From: Bacteroidetes bacterium UBA1947
GTDB lineage: Bacteria > Bacteroidota > Bacteroidia > Chitinophagales > Chitinophagaceae
Assembly: GCA_002336915.1 (NCBI GenBank)
Contig: DDET01000063.1
Coordinates: forward strand, 5,143 to 69,142
Length of the DNA stretch: 64,000 bases
Direction: 5' to 3'
How positions within the stretch are numbered: position 1 is the first letter of the stretch; each line of letters opens with the position of its first letter. Below the pieces are notes generated by a model. That model searched no databases, was not told where the DNA came from, and saw nothing but the letters and a program-made list of their open reading frames with translations. Positions 36,601 to 45,044 of this stretch are shown here, one piece after another. A program made the position numbers and the translations under genes.

Positions 36601-36868
36601 CGCTTTTGCTGATGCAGGCGTTATCCAACTGAGCAATATTGCAAGCGTTGCTAACTTTTACAATATTATGCCTTCAAACAAATGGAGTGATGTTCGTGTA
36701 GATGCAGGTGCAGGTGTGGCATTAACGATTAAGAGCTGGGGCGTATTTGAAAAAGCAAGGCCATTGACCTTGCGGTTTGATGTGCCCGTATTTATCAACA
36801 GGCCACCATATGCTAACCCGCAGTACGCAACATTCAGGTACGTGATCGGCATCAACAGGACCTTTTAA
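33602..36868 (+). CDS. M1-family metallopeptidase with C-terminal outer-membrane beta-barrel-like domain
   Basis: Protein of 1088 residues with a signal peptide (1-20). The N-terminal beta domain is followed by the M1 catalytic domain: GMEYPML in place of GAMEN, then the zinc site H381-E382-x2-H385 with E404 as third ligand (HEIAHNW, 18 residues, E). The peptidase region ends near residue 565. From about residue 664 the character changes to alternating aromatic/polar strands (many Y, W, R, N). The segment GGGLNLRGYAGYF contains an R947-G948-Y949 triplet like the conserved loop of Omp85/BamA-type barrels, and the last residue is Phe (YVIGINRTF), as in outer-membrane barrels. I infer a peptidase tethered to the outer membrane. 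The stop lies inside a bidirectional terminator. Confidence 0.85.
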   Translation: MRKYILAILLLQFFAPVFAQKLNDNAYRNANNPLYWQNRKPDKDYWQQDVDYTIRAKIDEEKNEIEGSELLNYWNNSPDTLRWVYFHLYQNAFIKNSHLHSLEQANNVKPKLGKYEAQGLGIVITSVSVDYGTVNTELDNTILKVYLPKPLLPGGQVMINIDFRTFYDNGASRRRMKMYDAWGFKHYNGVQWFPKICVYDRKFGWDTYQHLNREFYGDFGSYSVMLDFPSNYIVEATGVLQNREKTLPDSLRKKLDVKNFANKKWDEAPSVVIPYVKGQRRIWHFKAENVHDFAFTADPSYRIGTAYWNGIECVGLVQEPHASGWQNAAEYVSKIIKTFSEDIGMYQYPKMVAADAADGMEYPMLTLDGGREPGYHQLLVHEIAHNWFYGMVGNNETYRASLDEGFTQFLTAWGIRRIDGDTEVYTPIKSWYRRLFFEPVNIMDRRVFYAYTNDALNQNELPLNTHSDDFHGALGQGGGYGLVYYKTASMLYGLQYTLGDSLFQSTLQHYFHQWCFAHPYFEDLRSSMIQYSHVDLNWFFDEWLETTKPLDYGITGIKRLQGQDSFAIKLKRTGEMQMPIDITVTAKDNKKYSYTIPNTWFAKNDGTPVLPKWYGWGKLHPRYEAHVQVPSGIKSVQIDTSYRLADRDWEDNYKTRGLPFRPDAIMLQFDGGMNPPADRRHYRAYWRPDLWWNPIDGIKAGLHLEGNYMRNMHNIDATVWWNSHILQDAKYQSYKTEGWYDRYDAVNYSVNYSSPISRNYPKLQLQLNSRLLDGLWYHRGGFNWQLNGENTIRLYAQTMWRKDTNALHYLIYPTEWSSKPANANSSVNIEWSHRYDYFNGNGHYVLAARAPFLTGNGTNAFNYAYAQLEAVNYNRLGKLELRTRLFGRYGTGNNIPYESALFLAGANPEQLMDDKYTRSKGFMPDSWQDISRFQTNHFQQGGGLNLRGYAGYFVADERGGNVMIGYKGRSGVSASLELDVDDYFPFRPRATRNWLHADVYAFADAGVIQLSNIASVANFYNIMPSNKWSDVRVDAGAGVALTIKSWGVFEKARPLTLRFDVPVFINRPPYANPQYATFRYVIGINRTF

Positions 36869-36889
36869 AAAGCGATACGATCGCTTTTT
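36867..36889. terminator. Bidirectional terminator overlapping two stop codons
   Basis: Perfect stem AAAAAGCGAT / ATCGCTTTTT with an ACG loop. Its first bases belong to the TAA of the M1 peptidase gene and its last bases to the TAA of the opposing PurF-like gene; the two genes are 19 bases apart. Confidence 0.82.
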
Positions 36890-38735
36890 AATATCCTCTT
36901 CCTTCTTTTTTGTCCATGTAGTTCATAAAGGCACGGTTGGCTACTTTGTTGCCGCCCGGGGTCGGGTAGTTGCCGGTAAAATACCAGTCCCCTTTATTGT
37001 TTGGGCAGGCATTATACAGTCCTTCTATCGATTGGTATATGATGTCCACCTCGGCATTTACACCTTCAGGGCGCAGCATCTCGGCTATCTTTTTACTCAC
37101 CTCTTCAGGGGTAAACGGCGCATATATTTCCTTTACAAAATTGCGCTCATGCAGCTTGCCTTGCTCATCAGCTTCTTTGCAAAGCTTGTAGGTGTCATGC
37201 AGTATGTGTTCCTGCTCGGTATCCTTTAGTAAGCCTATTGCTGCCTGGAACGCAATGAAATCGCCCATACGGCTCATGTCTATACCATAACAGTCAGGGT
37301 AGCGTATCTGCGGGGCTGATGAAACGATGATGATACGCTTTGGCCTCAGCCTGTCAAGCATTTTAATAATGCTTTCGCGCAATGTTGTGCCGCGTACTAT
37401 CGAGTCGTCAATGACCACGAGTGTGTCTACGTCTTTCTCTACAGTTCCGTAAGTAATATCATAAACGTGCTGCACCATTTCATTCCTCGAGCTGTCCTCG
37501 GTAATGAATGTGCGCATTTTCACGTCCTTAATCGCTATCTTTTCTATCCTCACGCGCCTGTTTACGAGTTCCCTCATTTCCTCCTCGGTCATCGTATCGC
37601 GTTTTTCGAGGATGCGCTTTATCTTTATTTCCTTCAGGTAGTCTTCAAGGCCTTTGATCAAGCCGTAAAAGGCGATCTCCGCGGTATTGGGTATAAATGA
37701 AACGATGGTATGTTTCAGGTGATTGTCTACCGCCTTCAGCACTTTCTCTGCAAGGTTACGGCCCAGCTGCATGCGCTCGCGGTATATATCCGGGTCGCTG
37801 CCGCGGCTAAAGTAGATACGCTCGAAACTGCAGGCTTTATGCTCTTTCTCCGGTAATATTCTTGGATTGCTAAAGGAACCGTCGGCCTTAACTATGATAG
37901 CATGGCCGGGCTGCAATTCCTTCACATCTTCTTTGCTTACGTTGAAGGCCGTCATGATGGCAGGGCGTTCTGAGGCCGCCACAATTATCTCATCGTCCTG
38001 ATAAAAATAAGCCGGGCGTATACCGTGCGCATCGCGCATCACAAAACTGTCGCCATTGCCTACCAGGCCGCTGCATACATAGCCGCCGTCAAAATGAGCG
38101 GTGGCTTGTTTAAGTACGCCTTCAAGATTCAGTGATTGTGGGTCAGTATCATCCGCCATGCACAGGTAATAGTGCACCATTTCTATCATTGCACCAAGGT
38201 CGCTTTCGCGTATGGTAGTGGTAGGATGGGCATCCAGTATTTTAAACAGTTCATCCGTATTTACCAGGTTGAAATTGCCTGCCATGGTAAGGTTACGGGT
38301 GGGATTGATATTTGGTTTAAAGAAAGGGTGGCAAAACTCTACATTGTTCCTGCCTTGGGTACCATAGCGCAGGTGCCCCAGAAGTATCTCGCCCATAAAC
38401 CGCAGGTAGCCCTTCAGCAGTCCCGGATAATTTTTTATATCGGGGTAGTTCTTTTCCAGTTCACCTACTTCCTGCTGTATATTCTGGAATATCTGGCCTA
38501 TTGCCTGTTGCCCGCTCACACGTAACCTGTGCATGAACTGGTGGCCCGGTTCAATATTCAGTTTTACGGTAGCTATTCCCGCACCATCCTGCCCACGATT
38601 ATGCTGCTTTTCCATCAGCAGGTACAATTTATTCAGGCCGTAGAAGGCTGTTCCGTATTTGCGGTGGTAGTAAGCCAGTGGTTTCAGCAGGCGGATGTAA
38701 GCAAGGCCACATTCGTGGCGAATCGCGTCAGACAT
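36888..38735 (-). CDS. PurF-like class II glutamine amidotransferase / phosphoribosyltransferase (long form)
   Basis: Protein of 615 residues, longer than typical PurF (about 470-500). The catalytic cysteine is probably C9 (MSDAIRHECG), so eight residues must be removed to expose it. HNRGQDGAGIATV and FMGEILLGHLRYGTQGRNN follow in the glutaminase domain. The phosphoribosyltransferase domain has VVIDDSIVRGTTLRESI, the PRPP-binding signature. Extra length lies between the domains (KRILEKRDTMTEEEMRELVN) and at the C-terminus. Bacteroidota often carry such a long paralogue beside a standard purF, so this may not be the main purine enzyme. Its start overlaps the end of the lysE-like gene by eight bases. 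Confidence 0.85.
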   Translation of the reverse strand: MSDAIRHECGLAYIRLLKPLAYYHRKYGTAFYGLNKLYLLMEKQHNRGQDGAGIATVKLNIEPGHQFMHRLRVSGQQAIGQIFQNIQQEVGELEKNYPDIKNYPGLLKGYLRFMGEILLGHLRYGTQGRNNVEFCHPFFKPNINPTRNLTMAGNFNLVNTDELFKILDAHPTTTIRESDLGAMIEMVHYYLCMADDTDPQSLNLEGVLKQATAHFDGGYVCSGLVGNGDSFVMRDAHGIRPAYFYQDDEIIVAASERPAIMTAFNVSKEDVKELQPGHAIIVKADGSFSNPRILPEKEHKACSFERIYFSRGSDPDIYRERMQLGRNLAEKVLKAVDNHLKHTIVSFIPNTAEIAFYGLIKGLEDYLKEIKIKRILEKRDTMTEEEMRELVNRRVRIEKIAIKDVKMRTFITEDSSRNEMVQHVYDITYGTVEKDVDTLVVIDDSIVRGTTLRESIIKMLDRLRPKRIIIVSSAPQIRYPDCYGIDMSRMGDFIAFQAAIGLLKDTEQEHILHDTYKLCKEADEQGKLHERNFVKEIYAPFTPEEVSKKIAEMLRPEGVNAEVDIIYQSIEGLYNACPNNKGDWYFTGNYPTPGGNKVANRAFMNYMDKKEGRGY

Positions 38736-39462
38736 GAGGCTGCAAAGATACTAAAGCTTTGTTGATGTTATGAAATTGCTTTGATCGAATTTCATAATAC
38801 GCCGATTGTTTTTTGCCCGGGGGCTTGAATTGAATACCAAAGAATGTGCTGATCAGTAGCGCCGCGCCTATAGTAAGTATCATTACTGCCGAGAAACGCT
38901 GAAGGAAAAGTACCCTGCGAATAGTGAGCTTCCTCCGGATACTGTCGGCCAGGAAGACTTTCAGGAAATCCAGCCCCAGTATCAGGGTCAGGCAAACGCT
39001 AAAGAGCACAAAACGGTACAAGCTGGTGGTATTTACTGTTGCCGTTACCGCCGTAAGCCAACTCAATATCAAGCCGGGATTAAATGTGTTGAGTAAGAAA
39101 CCACTCAGCCATATCCTGAAATAATGCCCACCAGTAATTGTAACCGGCCCGGTGGACGGCCTTTTAGGCTTTTGCCTTTTAAAGGTGCCCGCCAGTCCTA
39201 CTATGATCAGTATTACCGAGGCAACATATGCCAGTGTTTTCTCATAGCCGGCCAGTACTTCAAGCCATTGAGCGGCCACATTGGCAAGCGTCACGTACAT
39301 TATATCGCTTACAGATACCCCTAATACAAAAGCCAAACCGGCCTTATAGCTGTGGTTCAGGCTGTATTTAATAATGGCAAACAGGGTAGGCCCCACCGAT
39401 ATCGCCATAAATAAACCCAGCAGTATCCCTTTTACCACAGCATCTATTAAATGCGCTTGCAT
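38728..39462 (-). CDS. LysE-family exporter
   Basis: Inner-membrane protein of 244 residues with about six spans. The N-terminal signature GILLGLFMAISVGPTLFAII, followed by SYKAGLAFVLGVSVSDIMYV, is typical of LysE/RhtB amino-acid exporters; FLLNTFNPGLILSWLTAVTA is the second conserved repeat. The C-terminal tail of about 35 residues is polar and basic. The end overlaps the PurF-like start by eight bases, so the two are likely cotranslated. What is exported is unknown. Confidence 0.85.
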   Translation of the reverse strand: MQAHLIDAVVKGILLGLFMAISVGPTLFAIIKYSLNHSYKAGLAFVLGVSVSDIMYVTLANVAAQWLEVLAGYEKTLAYVASVILIIVGLAGTFKRQKPKRPSTGPVTITGGHYFRIWLSGFLLNTFNPGLILSWLTAVTATVNTTSLYRFVLFSVCLTLILGLDFLKVFLADSIRRKLTIRRVLFLQRFSAVMILTIGAALLISTFFGIQFKPPGKKQSAYYEIRSKQFHNINKALVSLQPHV

Positions 39463-39527
39463 ACGGCAATATAGTAAGGAAATTTGGTAGATCCCATGTT
39501 AGGTTTACTGATAAATATCATTCCAAC

Positions 39528-39980
39528 TTACTCATTAAGACATACTTGCATATCTCTTTCTGTTTCACTTTTGTTGTCTATAGTTACCCATAGATGCGGG
39601 CTTGGCAGCAGTTCCGGCGCCTTTTCAGGCCATTCGATAAAACAGTATGCATTTTGTTGCAGCAGGCAGTCTTCCATCCCGGCATTGATGGCTTCTTCAG
39701 TGCTTTTCAACCGGTACCAGTCCATATGGTATATTACTTTGTCTGCACCTGGACTATCGTCTTTGAAATGATATTCATTGATCAGGGCAAATGTGGGGCT
39801 GCTCACATTATCTTCTACATTCAGCAGCTCACACAGTGCATGTATGAAGGTGGTTTTGCCCGCTCCCAGTTGGCCGCTGAAAGCGATGATCCGATATGGT
39901 TTTGCCGCCTCCCAAAATGAGCCTGCGGCTTTCTTAATGTCCGTAAGTGAATATGATAAGTTGAGTAATGTACCGGGCAT
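39528..39980 (-). CDS. tsaE: tRNA N6-threonylcarbamoyladenosine ATPase subunit TsaE
   Basis: Protein of 150 residues. Walker A is GQLGAGKT at residues 36-43. VSSPTFALINEY follows with the conserved Thr, then IYHMDWYRL and CFIEWPEKAPELLP, all hallmark TsaE segments. TsaE drives turnover of the TsaB-TsaD complex that makes t6A37 in ANN-decoding tRNAs. The frame extends upstream to 40037, but I place the start at the ATG at 39980 because a TAnnTTTG box lies at 39987-39994 and the extra residues do not look like the family. Confidence 0.93.
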   Translation of the reverse strand: MPGTLLNLSYSLTDIKKAAGSFWEAAKPYRIIAFSGQLGAGKTTFIHALCELLNVEDNVSSPTFALINEYHFKDDSPGADKVIYHMDWYRLKSTEEAINAGMEDCLLQQNAYCFIEWPEKAPELLPSPHLWVTIDNKSETERDMQVCLNE

Positions 39981-39986
39981 AAAACG

Positions 39987-39994
39987 CAAATTTA
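39987..39994 (-). promoter_or_regulatory. Bacteroidota -7 promoter box for tsaE
   Basis: On the minus strand TAAATTTG matches TAnnTTTG, seven bases before the chosen ATG at 39980. This implies a leader of only a few bases. Confidence 0.55.
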
Positions 39995-40173
39995 CGACAT
40001 TATTTATATGGCCTTTATCTAAATAATTGCCATGCATTTGAGTTTACCCCAATTTCCCATTAGTACCCCAAATTAAATTTTTACCAAAATTGAATTCTTC
40101 TTAACTTACCGTTTCGGATTATCGGCGTTCTCCACACTCTGGCCTTTAATACTTTATGTTTTTTTTGCTTAAG

Positions 40174-40201
40174 CAATAAAATGCTGTTAGTTCTTTTATT
40201 G
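40174..40201. other. Inverted repeat in the leader region of the first metzincin gene
   Basis: CAATAAAA at 40174-40181 and TTTTATTG at 40194-40201 form a perfect 8-base inverted repeat with a 12-base loop, 43 bases before the ATG at 40244. It is A/T-rich, so chance is possible. The rest of the 263-base gap from 39981 is A/T-rich without an exact TAnnTTTG box in the plus direction. Confidence 0.35.
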
Positions 40202-40243
40202 AGATAGCGTAAAAATATTTTAGATATAGCAAATTTGTTTTTA

Positions 40244-42586
40244 ATGAGAAAATTGATCAATTGGGTTTTAGCTGCAGCAGTTTTTGCTTTGCCTTATCAA
40301 GCCCTTGCTTATAACACTACCTGGACACAGGTAGAATTTAGCCATGTGCCATCCAAAGGCGAGGCGCAGATGCACCCGCGGCACTATTTGGTTTATGCAT
40401 TAAATACGGCATATTTCAAAGAACTGCTTTTTTCTTTACCTGCAGACCCTAAAAATGCGGTTGAGATCGAATTGCCCTTACCCGATGGGTCTTTCCGGAC
40501 CTTTAAGGTGTGGGAGAGCTCAATGATGCCCAAAGAATTAGCAAATAAATATCCGAACATAAAAACATTTACAGCTGTCGCTGCCGATAATGCTGCCGTA
40601 AGGGCAAAGTTGGATTTCACAGAGACTGGTTTTCATGCAATGATATTCGATGGCCAAAATACTTCTTTCATCGACCCATATAATCTTTTGAATGAAGGGC
40701 TGTACATGTGTCATTATAAAAGAGACGAAACACGTGCCCTAAACGAGCGTATGCAATGCATGGTGAAGACCAACGGCGAGAACGAGATCACCCGGGAGGC
40801 AATGCTGCTGGACCAAACCGGATTGCCTGCCCTTGCTGGAAAGACAGTAAATGGTTATAACCTGCATACCTACCGCCTGGCACTATCCTGTTCAAATCAA
40901 TATGCAGCTAAGGTTTGTTTCCCTAACACACCAACGAAGGCACTCACTTTTAGCGCTATGACCACTACTATGAACAGGGTAAACGGCGTATTCGAATGGG
41001 AGATGTCGATAAGCATGCAGTTTGTGCCCAACGAGGATACCTTGATATTCATAGTGCCTGCAGGTGATCCGTTCAATGCTGATAATAATATTGCGCTCAA
41101 CCTGCTGGATGATAATCAAACAGTTTGCGATGCAAGAATAGGTAATGCTAACTATGATATGGGGCATGTATTCACTACCGGCAGTGGTGGCTTGTCCGAT
41201 CTTACAATTGTTTGTGCTGCCGGTGATAAAGCCAGGAGTACAACCGGCAGCAATTCGCCCACTACCGATGGCTTTGATATTGATTTCGTAGCGCACGAAA
41301 TGGGTCACGAATTTGGCGCCAATCATACTTTTAATAACAATACCGCAGGCAGTTGCTGGAACAACGGAGTGGATTATACGGCTTATGAACCGGGTAGCGG
41401 TTCTACCATTATGGCATATGCAGGCATATGCGGGCCCGATGATATTCAGCCGCACAGCGACGATTACTTTCACGCGGCGAGTTTGCTGGAAATGTATGTA
41501 GGTACCATTATCGGTACCACATGTGGCACATCTGTTCCCACAGGCAACCATCCTTCCGCGCTGGCGCCTTTTAATGCATCATATACTATACCTTACAAAA
41601 CCCCTTTTGAGCTAATGGCACCCGGTGCGGTTGATTCGGTTTTTTCTATTACAACTTATTGCTGGGAGCAGTGGGATCTCGGCAGTTACGGCTCTGCGTT
41701 GAACAATACTTATGTTTCAGGCCCGATATTCCGTTCTTTTCATCCCGATCTCTCTACGATACGTGTATTCCCAAGGATAGATTCTGTTTTAAAAGGGGTG
41801 CTCAGCTATGTTACTACTGAAAATGCCAAAGGGGAGAAAGTACCAGATACTGCCCGCTCTTTAACTTTCAAGTTGACCTTGCGCAATATTCACTATGCTA
41901 AGGGCATATTTGACATCCCCGGCGATAGCATTCGTATAGATGCCGTAAGCACCGGCGCCACAGCCAATTTCGAAGGTTTTAAAGTGACCAGCCCTTCAAC
42001 AGCCGTTAGCTGGACAGGCGGAACAAACCAGAATGTTACATGGAACGTGGTAGGGTCTAATTCCGGCCCCGTGAACTGCAGCGATGTAAATGTTTATGTT
42101 TCAACAGATGGCGGTCATACCTGGCCGTATTTTGTGGGAATGTTTACGAACAACGGCAGCGCCAGTATCACTGTACCCAACGTGGCTACCACCTCCGCGG
42201 CGCGCATCAAAGTAAAAGGAAATAATAACGTGTTCTTTAACGTGAATGGTTCTAATTTTACTATCAACTTTGATCCTGCACTACCTGTAGCAACGCCAAA
42301 TAATCCAATTAATCAGACAGTATCGGGCCTTGCCCCGGTCCAGGGTCCGGAAGATAATTTTGTTATCTATCCTGTACCTGCAAGCGAAACAGTAAACGTA
42401 GAAACGACAAACAATAGCTTGTATGACGTGTCCGTGTTAAATAATATAGGGCAAATTGCATGGAAAGGACAAATGATCAATAAACTGGAGATACCTGTAA
42501 ATAGCTGGGCTAAGGGAGTTTACTATATGCTGCTCACACACCATGGAGACGGCAAACGTATTGTAAAACCGATTTTGATAAAATAG
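40244..42586 (+). CDS. T9SS-secreted metzincin (reprolysin-like) metalloprotease, copy 1
   Basis: Secreted protein of 780 residues. A signal peptide covers about residues 1-22 (ends ALAY). A propeptide-like domain runs to about residue 200 (HVPSKGEAQMHPRHYLVY; GFHAMIFDGQNTSFIDPY). The catalytic domain has the metzincin zinc motif HEMGHEFGANH beginning at H351, with a Met-turn near IMAYAGICGPDD. A beta domain with FKVTSPSTAVSWTGGTNQNV follows, then a T9SS sorting domain from about residue 705 (FVIYPVPASETVNV) to the end. The ATG at 40244 gives a cleaner signal peptide than the TTG three codons earlier. The next gene, 21 bases on, is a full-length paralogue. Confidence 0.92.
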   Translation: MRKLINWVLAAAVFALPYQALAYNTTWTQVEFSHVPSKGEAQMHPRHYLVYALNTAYFKELLFSLPADPKNAVEIELPLPDGSFRTFKVWESSMMPKELANKYPNIKTFTAVAADNAAVRAKLDFTETGFHAMIFDGQNTSFIDPYNLLNEGLYMCHYKRDETRALNERMQCMVKTNGENEITREAMLLDQTGLPALAGKTVNGYNLHTYRLALSCSNQYAAKVCFPNTPTKALTFSAMTTTMNRVNGVFEWEMSISMQFVPNEDTLIFIVPAGDPFNADNNIALNLLDDNQTVCDARIGNANYDMGHVFTTGSGGLSDLTIVCAAGDKARSTTGSNSPTTDGFDIDFVAHEMGHEFGANHTFNNNTAGSCWNNGVDYTAYEPGSGSTIMAYAGICGPDDIQPHSDDYFHAASLLEMYVGTIIGTTCGTSVPTGNHPSALAPFNASYTIPYKTPFELMAPGAVDSVFSITTYCWEQWDLGSYGSALNNTYVSGPIFRSFHPDLSTIRVFPRIDSVLKGVLSYVTTENAKGEKVPDTARSLTFKLTLRNIHYAKGIFDIPGDSIRIDAVSTGATANFEGFKVTSPSTAVSWTGGTNQNVTWNVVGSNSGPVNCSDVNVYVSTDGGHTWPYFVGMFTNNGSASITVPNVATTSAARIKVKGNNNVFFNVNGSNFTINFDPALPVATPNNPINQTVSGLAPVQGPEDNFVIYPVPASETVNVETTNNSLYDVSVLNNIGQIAWKGQMINKLEIPVNSWAKGVYYMLLTHHGDGKRIVKPILIK

Positions 42587-42607
42587 TATTAAAAGTAAAG
42601 CACAGCA

Positions 42608-44953
42608 ATGAAAAGAACATTTAGGTATTTGATAGTGTTTTTGGCATGTATTACATCCATTACGGCAAAAGCATTTAATAGTATTTGGCAGGAGGTTGAT
42701 GCCCGTCATGTGCCTTCTAAAGGCGAACAGCAGGTGCATCCCGATAATTTCCGGGTATTCTCGCTGAATAATGAGTTTATGAAGAGCTTTTTATTTGCAC
42801 TTTCCGATAATGTGAAAGCTGCTCAAACTATCGAATTACCGGCACCTGATGGCAGCTATCGAAGCTTTGCCGTCTGGCAGAGCCATATGATGGAGCCTGC
42901 ACTGGAAAGGGAGTACCCGGACGTAAGAACTTTTACGGCTTATGCGCTCAACAACCAGCGCGTTACAGTAAAGATCGACTTTTCGTCGACCGGTTTTCAC
43001 GCCATGATATTTGACGGTCGCGGAACTTATTTTATTGATCCTTATAGCAAAGAGAACGACGGGTATTACATATGCTATTACAAGCGCGATCATGTTGTGC
43101 CCGCAGGTTTGCGCATGCTTTGTGAAGTAAAAGATGATGAATTACTACAGGAAGATTATCTTGAATTGAATAGTAATGGCCTGCCGCGGATGGCTTATAA
43201 AACAGCCAGCGGTTATACACTCCGTAACTACAGGCTTGCATTGTCTTGCACCGGTGAATATGCTGTTGCTGTGGCTGGTGTTAATCCCACTAAGGCCTTA
43301 GTGTTCCCGCACATGGTTACTTCGATAAACCGTGTAAATGGTGTTTATGAAACAGAGTTGTCTATCACGATGACGCTCATTGCCAACGAGGACACATTGA
43401 TATTCCTCGACGGCGTCAGCGATCCTTTTACAAATAACAATGGCGGCACCATGCTGGGCCAGAATCAAACCACGGTAACCAATCGGATAGGCAGTGCCAA
43501 CTTTGATATGGGCCATGTGTTCAGCACCGGCGGTGGTGGCATTGCATCGCTTGGTTGTGTTTGCAAGAACAGTAGCAAGGCGCAGGGTGTTACCGGTTCG
43601 GGTGCACCTGTAGGCGATGGTTTTGATATAGATTACGTGGCACACGAAATGGGCCACCAATTTGGAGCAAATCATACCTTTAACAATAACGCAAATGGAA
43701 GCTGCAGCGGTAACGCAAGCAGCAACAGTGCTTATGAGCCATCAAGCGGCACTACCATCATGGCCTATGCCGGCATTTGCCCGCCCGATGACGTTCAACC
43801 CCATAGTGATCCTTATTTCCACGCCAAAAGCTTAAAAGATATTTCCAGCTATATAGTTTCAACTACTGCCATTAACAACTGTCCTGTCAAAACAAATACA
43901 AATAACAAACCTGCGGGACTTGCGAACTTTACCGCTATTTACAAGATACCGTATAAAACCCCTTTTGAATTGACCTCGCCGGTAGCTGTGGATTCTGTTG
44001 CTGATACACTTACAACATACTGCTGGGAACAATGGAATCGCGGTGACTTTGGGGCTACTTTTGCCAACACACATTTGAAAGGGCCTATCTTCCGTTCGTT
44101 CGATCCCGATACGCTTAGGACCCGGGTATTCCCCACTATGAGTAAAGTGCTTGCCGGTACTTTGAGTTACACCGGCGAGAAGGTGCCGGATACTACGAGG
44201 TTCCTTACCTTCATCAATACCGTACGTACCATATTCCAGGGCACGGGGTGCATACTTATCCCGGATGATACCATTCATCTTGATGCATCCAGTACCGGCG
44301 CTGCAGCTAATTACCAGGGCTTTAAAGTTACCAGTCCCTCAACTGCTGTTAACTGGAATGGCGGCTCTGTACAGAATGTTACATGGAATGTAGTAGGTAC
44401 TGATGCTGCCCCGGTAAGCTGTGACAGCGTTAATTTATACTTGTCTGTAAATGGTGGTTACAAATGGCCCTACCTTGTTGCAAGAGTGCCTAACAGTGGC
44501 TCCGCAAACATATTGATGCCAAATGTCGCCACTACAAGTACGGCGCGCCTGAAAGTGAAAGGCAATCACAATGTGTTCTTCAACGTAAACGGCTCAAATT
44601 TCACCATGACCCTCGATTCTACAATAGCAATCACATTACCGAGCCCCAACGACACTACAGTGGTATTTATTGACACTTTCCCGCTTGCGGTCAGCAAACA
44701 GCCAAGCCGGAATGCGGCTGATGATATAAAGGTATACCCTGTTCCCGTAGCTGATGTGGTGCACGTGAGCACTACTATAACTGATGCTTTGCAGGTGTCA
44801 GTATATAATGCGATTGGCCAGCTGGTGATGAGCACCACGCTTAATGGTCAAATGGATATTCCCGTAGCTGCATGGGCTAAAGGTGTATATTACCTGCAGG
44901 TGACAGATAGGAGCACTGGTAAACGAATTACAAAACACATGATAGTAAGATAA
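42608..44953 (+). CDS. T9SS-secreted metzincin (reprolysin-like) metalloprotease, copy 2
   Basis: Protein of 781 residues, paralogous over its full length to the preceding gene. It has a signal peptide (ends ITAKA), the propeptide-like domain (HVPSKGEQQVHPDNFRVF), a zinc site HEMGHQFGANH beginning at H346 with Met-turn IMAYAGICPPDD, the beta domain (FKVTSPSTAVNWNGGSVQNV) and a T9SS sorting domain ending in HMIVR. Catalytic residues are intact in both copies, while surface positions differ, so they may have different substrates. The 21-base spacing indicates one operon, closed by the terminator at 44975. Confidence 0.92.
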   Translation: MKRTFRYLIVFLACITSITAKAFNSIWQEVDARHVPSKGEQQVHPDNFRVFSLNNEFMKSFLFALSDNVKAAQTIELPAPDGSYRSFAVWQSHMMEPALEREYPDVRTFTAYALNNQRVTVKIDFSSTGFHAMIFDGRGTYFIDPYSKENDGYYICYYKRDHVVPAGLRMLCEVKDDELLQEDYLELNSNGLPRMAYKTASGYTLRNYRLALSCTGEYAVAVAGVNPTKALVFPHMVTSINRVNGVYETELSITMTLIANEDTLIFLDGVSDPFTNNNGGTMLGQNQTTVTNRIGSANFDMGHVFSTGGGGIASLGCVCKNSSKAQGVTGSGAPVGDGFDIDYVAHEMGHQFGANHTFNNNANGSCSGNASSNSAYEPSSGTTIMAYAGICPPDDVQPHSDPYFHAKSLKDISSYIVSTTAINNCPVKTNTNNKPAGLANFTAIYKIPYKTPFELTSPVAVDSVADTLTTYCWEQWNRGDFGATFANTHLKGPIFRSFDPDTLRTRVFPTMSKVLAGTLSYTGEKVPDTTRFLTFINTVRTIFQGTGCILIPDDTIHLDASSTGAAANYQGFKVTSPSTAVNWNGGSVQNVTWNVVGTDAAPVSCDSVNLYLSVNGGYKWPYLVARVPNSGSANILMPNVATTSTARLKVKGNHNVFFNVNGSNFTMTLDSTIAITLPSPNDTTVVFIDTFPLAVSKQPSRNAADDIKVYPVPVADVVHVSTTITDALQVSVYNAIGQLVMSTTLNGQMDIPVAAWAKGVYYLQVTDRSTGKRITKHMIVR

Positions 44954-44974
44954 CAAAGATCATAAAACACATAA

Positions 44975-45012
44975 AAACAAACAGCGCGGAACTTGTTCCG
45001 CGCTGTTTGTTT
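44975..45012. terminator. Bidirectional terminator between protease pair and ketosynthase cassette
   Basis: Long perfect stem: CAAACAGCGCGGAAC pairs with GTTCCGCGCTGTTTG across a TT loop, with A-rich sequence before and T-rich sequence after. It serves both convergent transcripts. Confidence 0.9.
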
Positions 45013-45044
45013 AATATCATTACCTGTTCACTGTTGTCTGCCCA

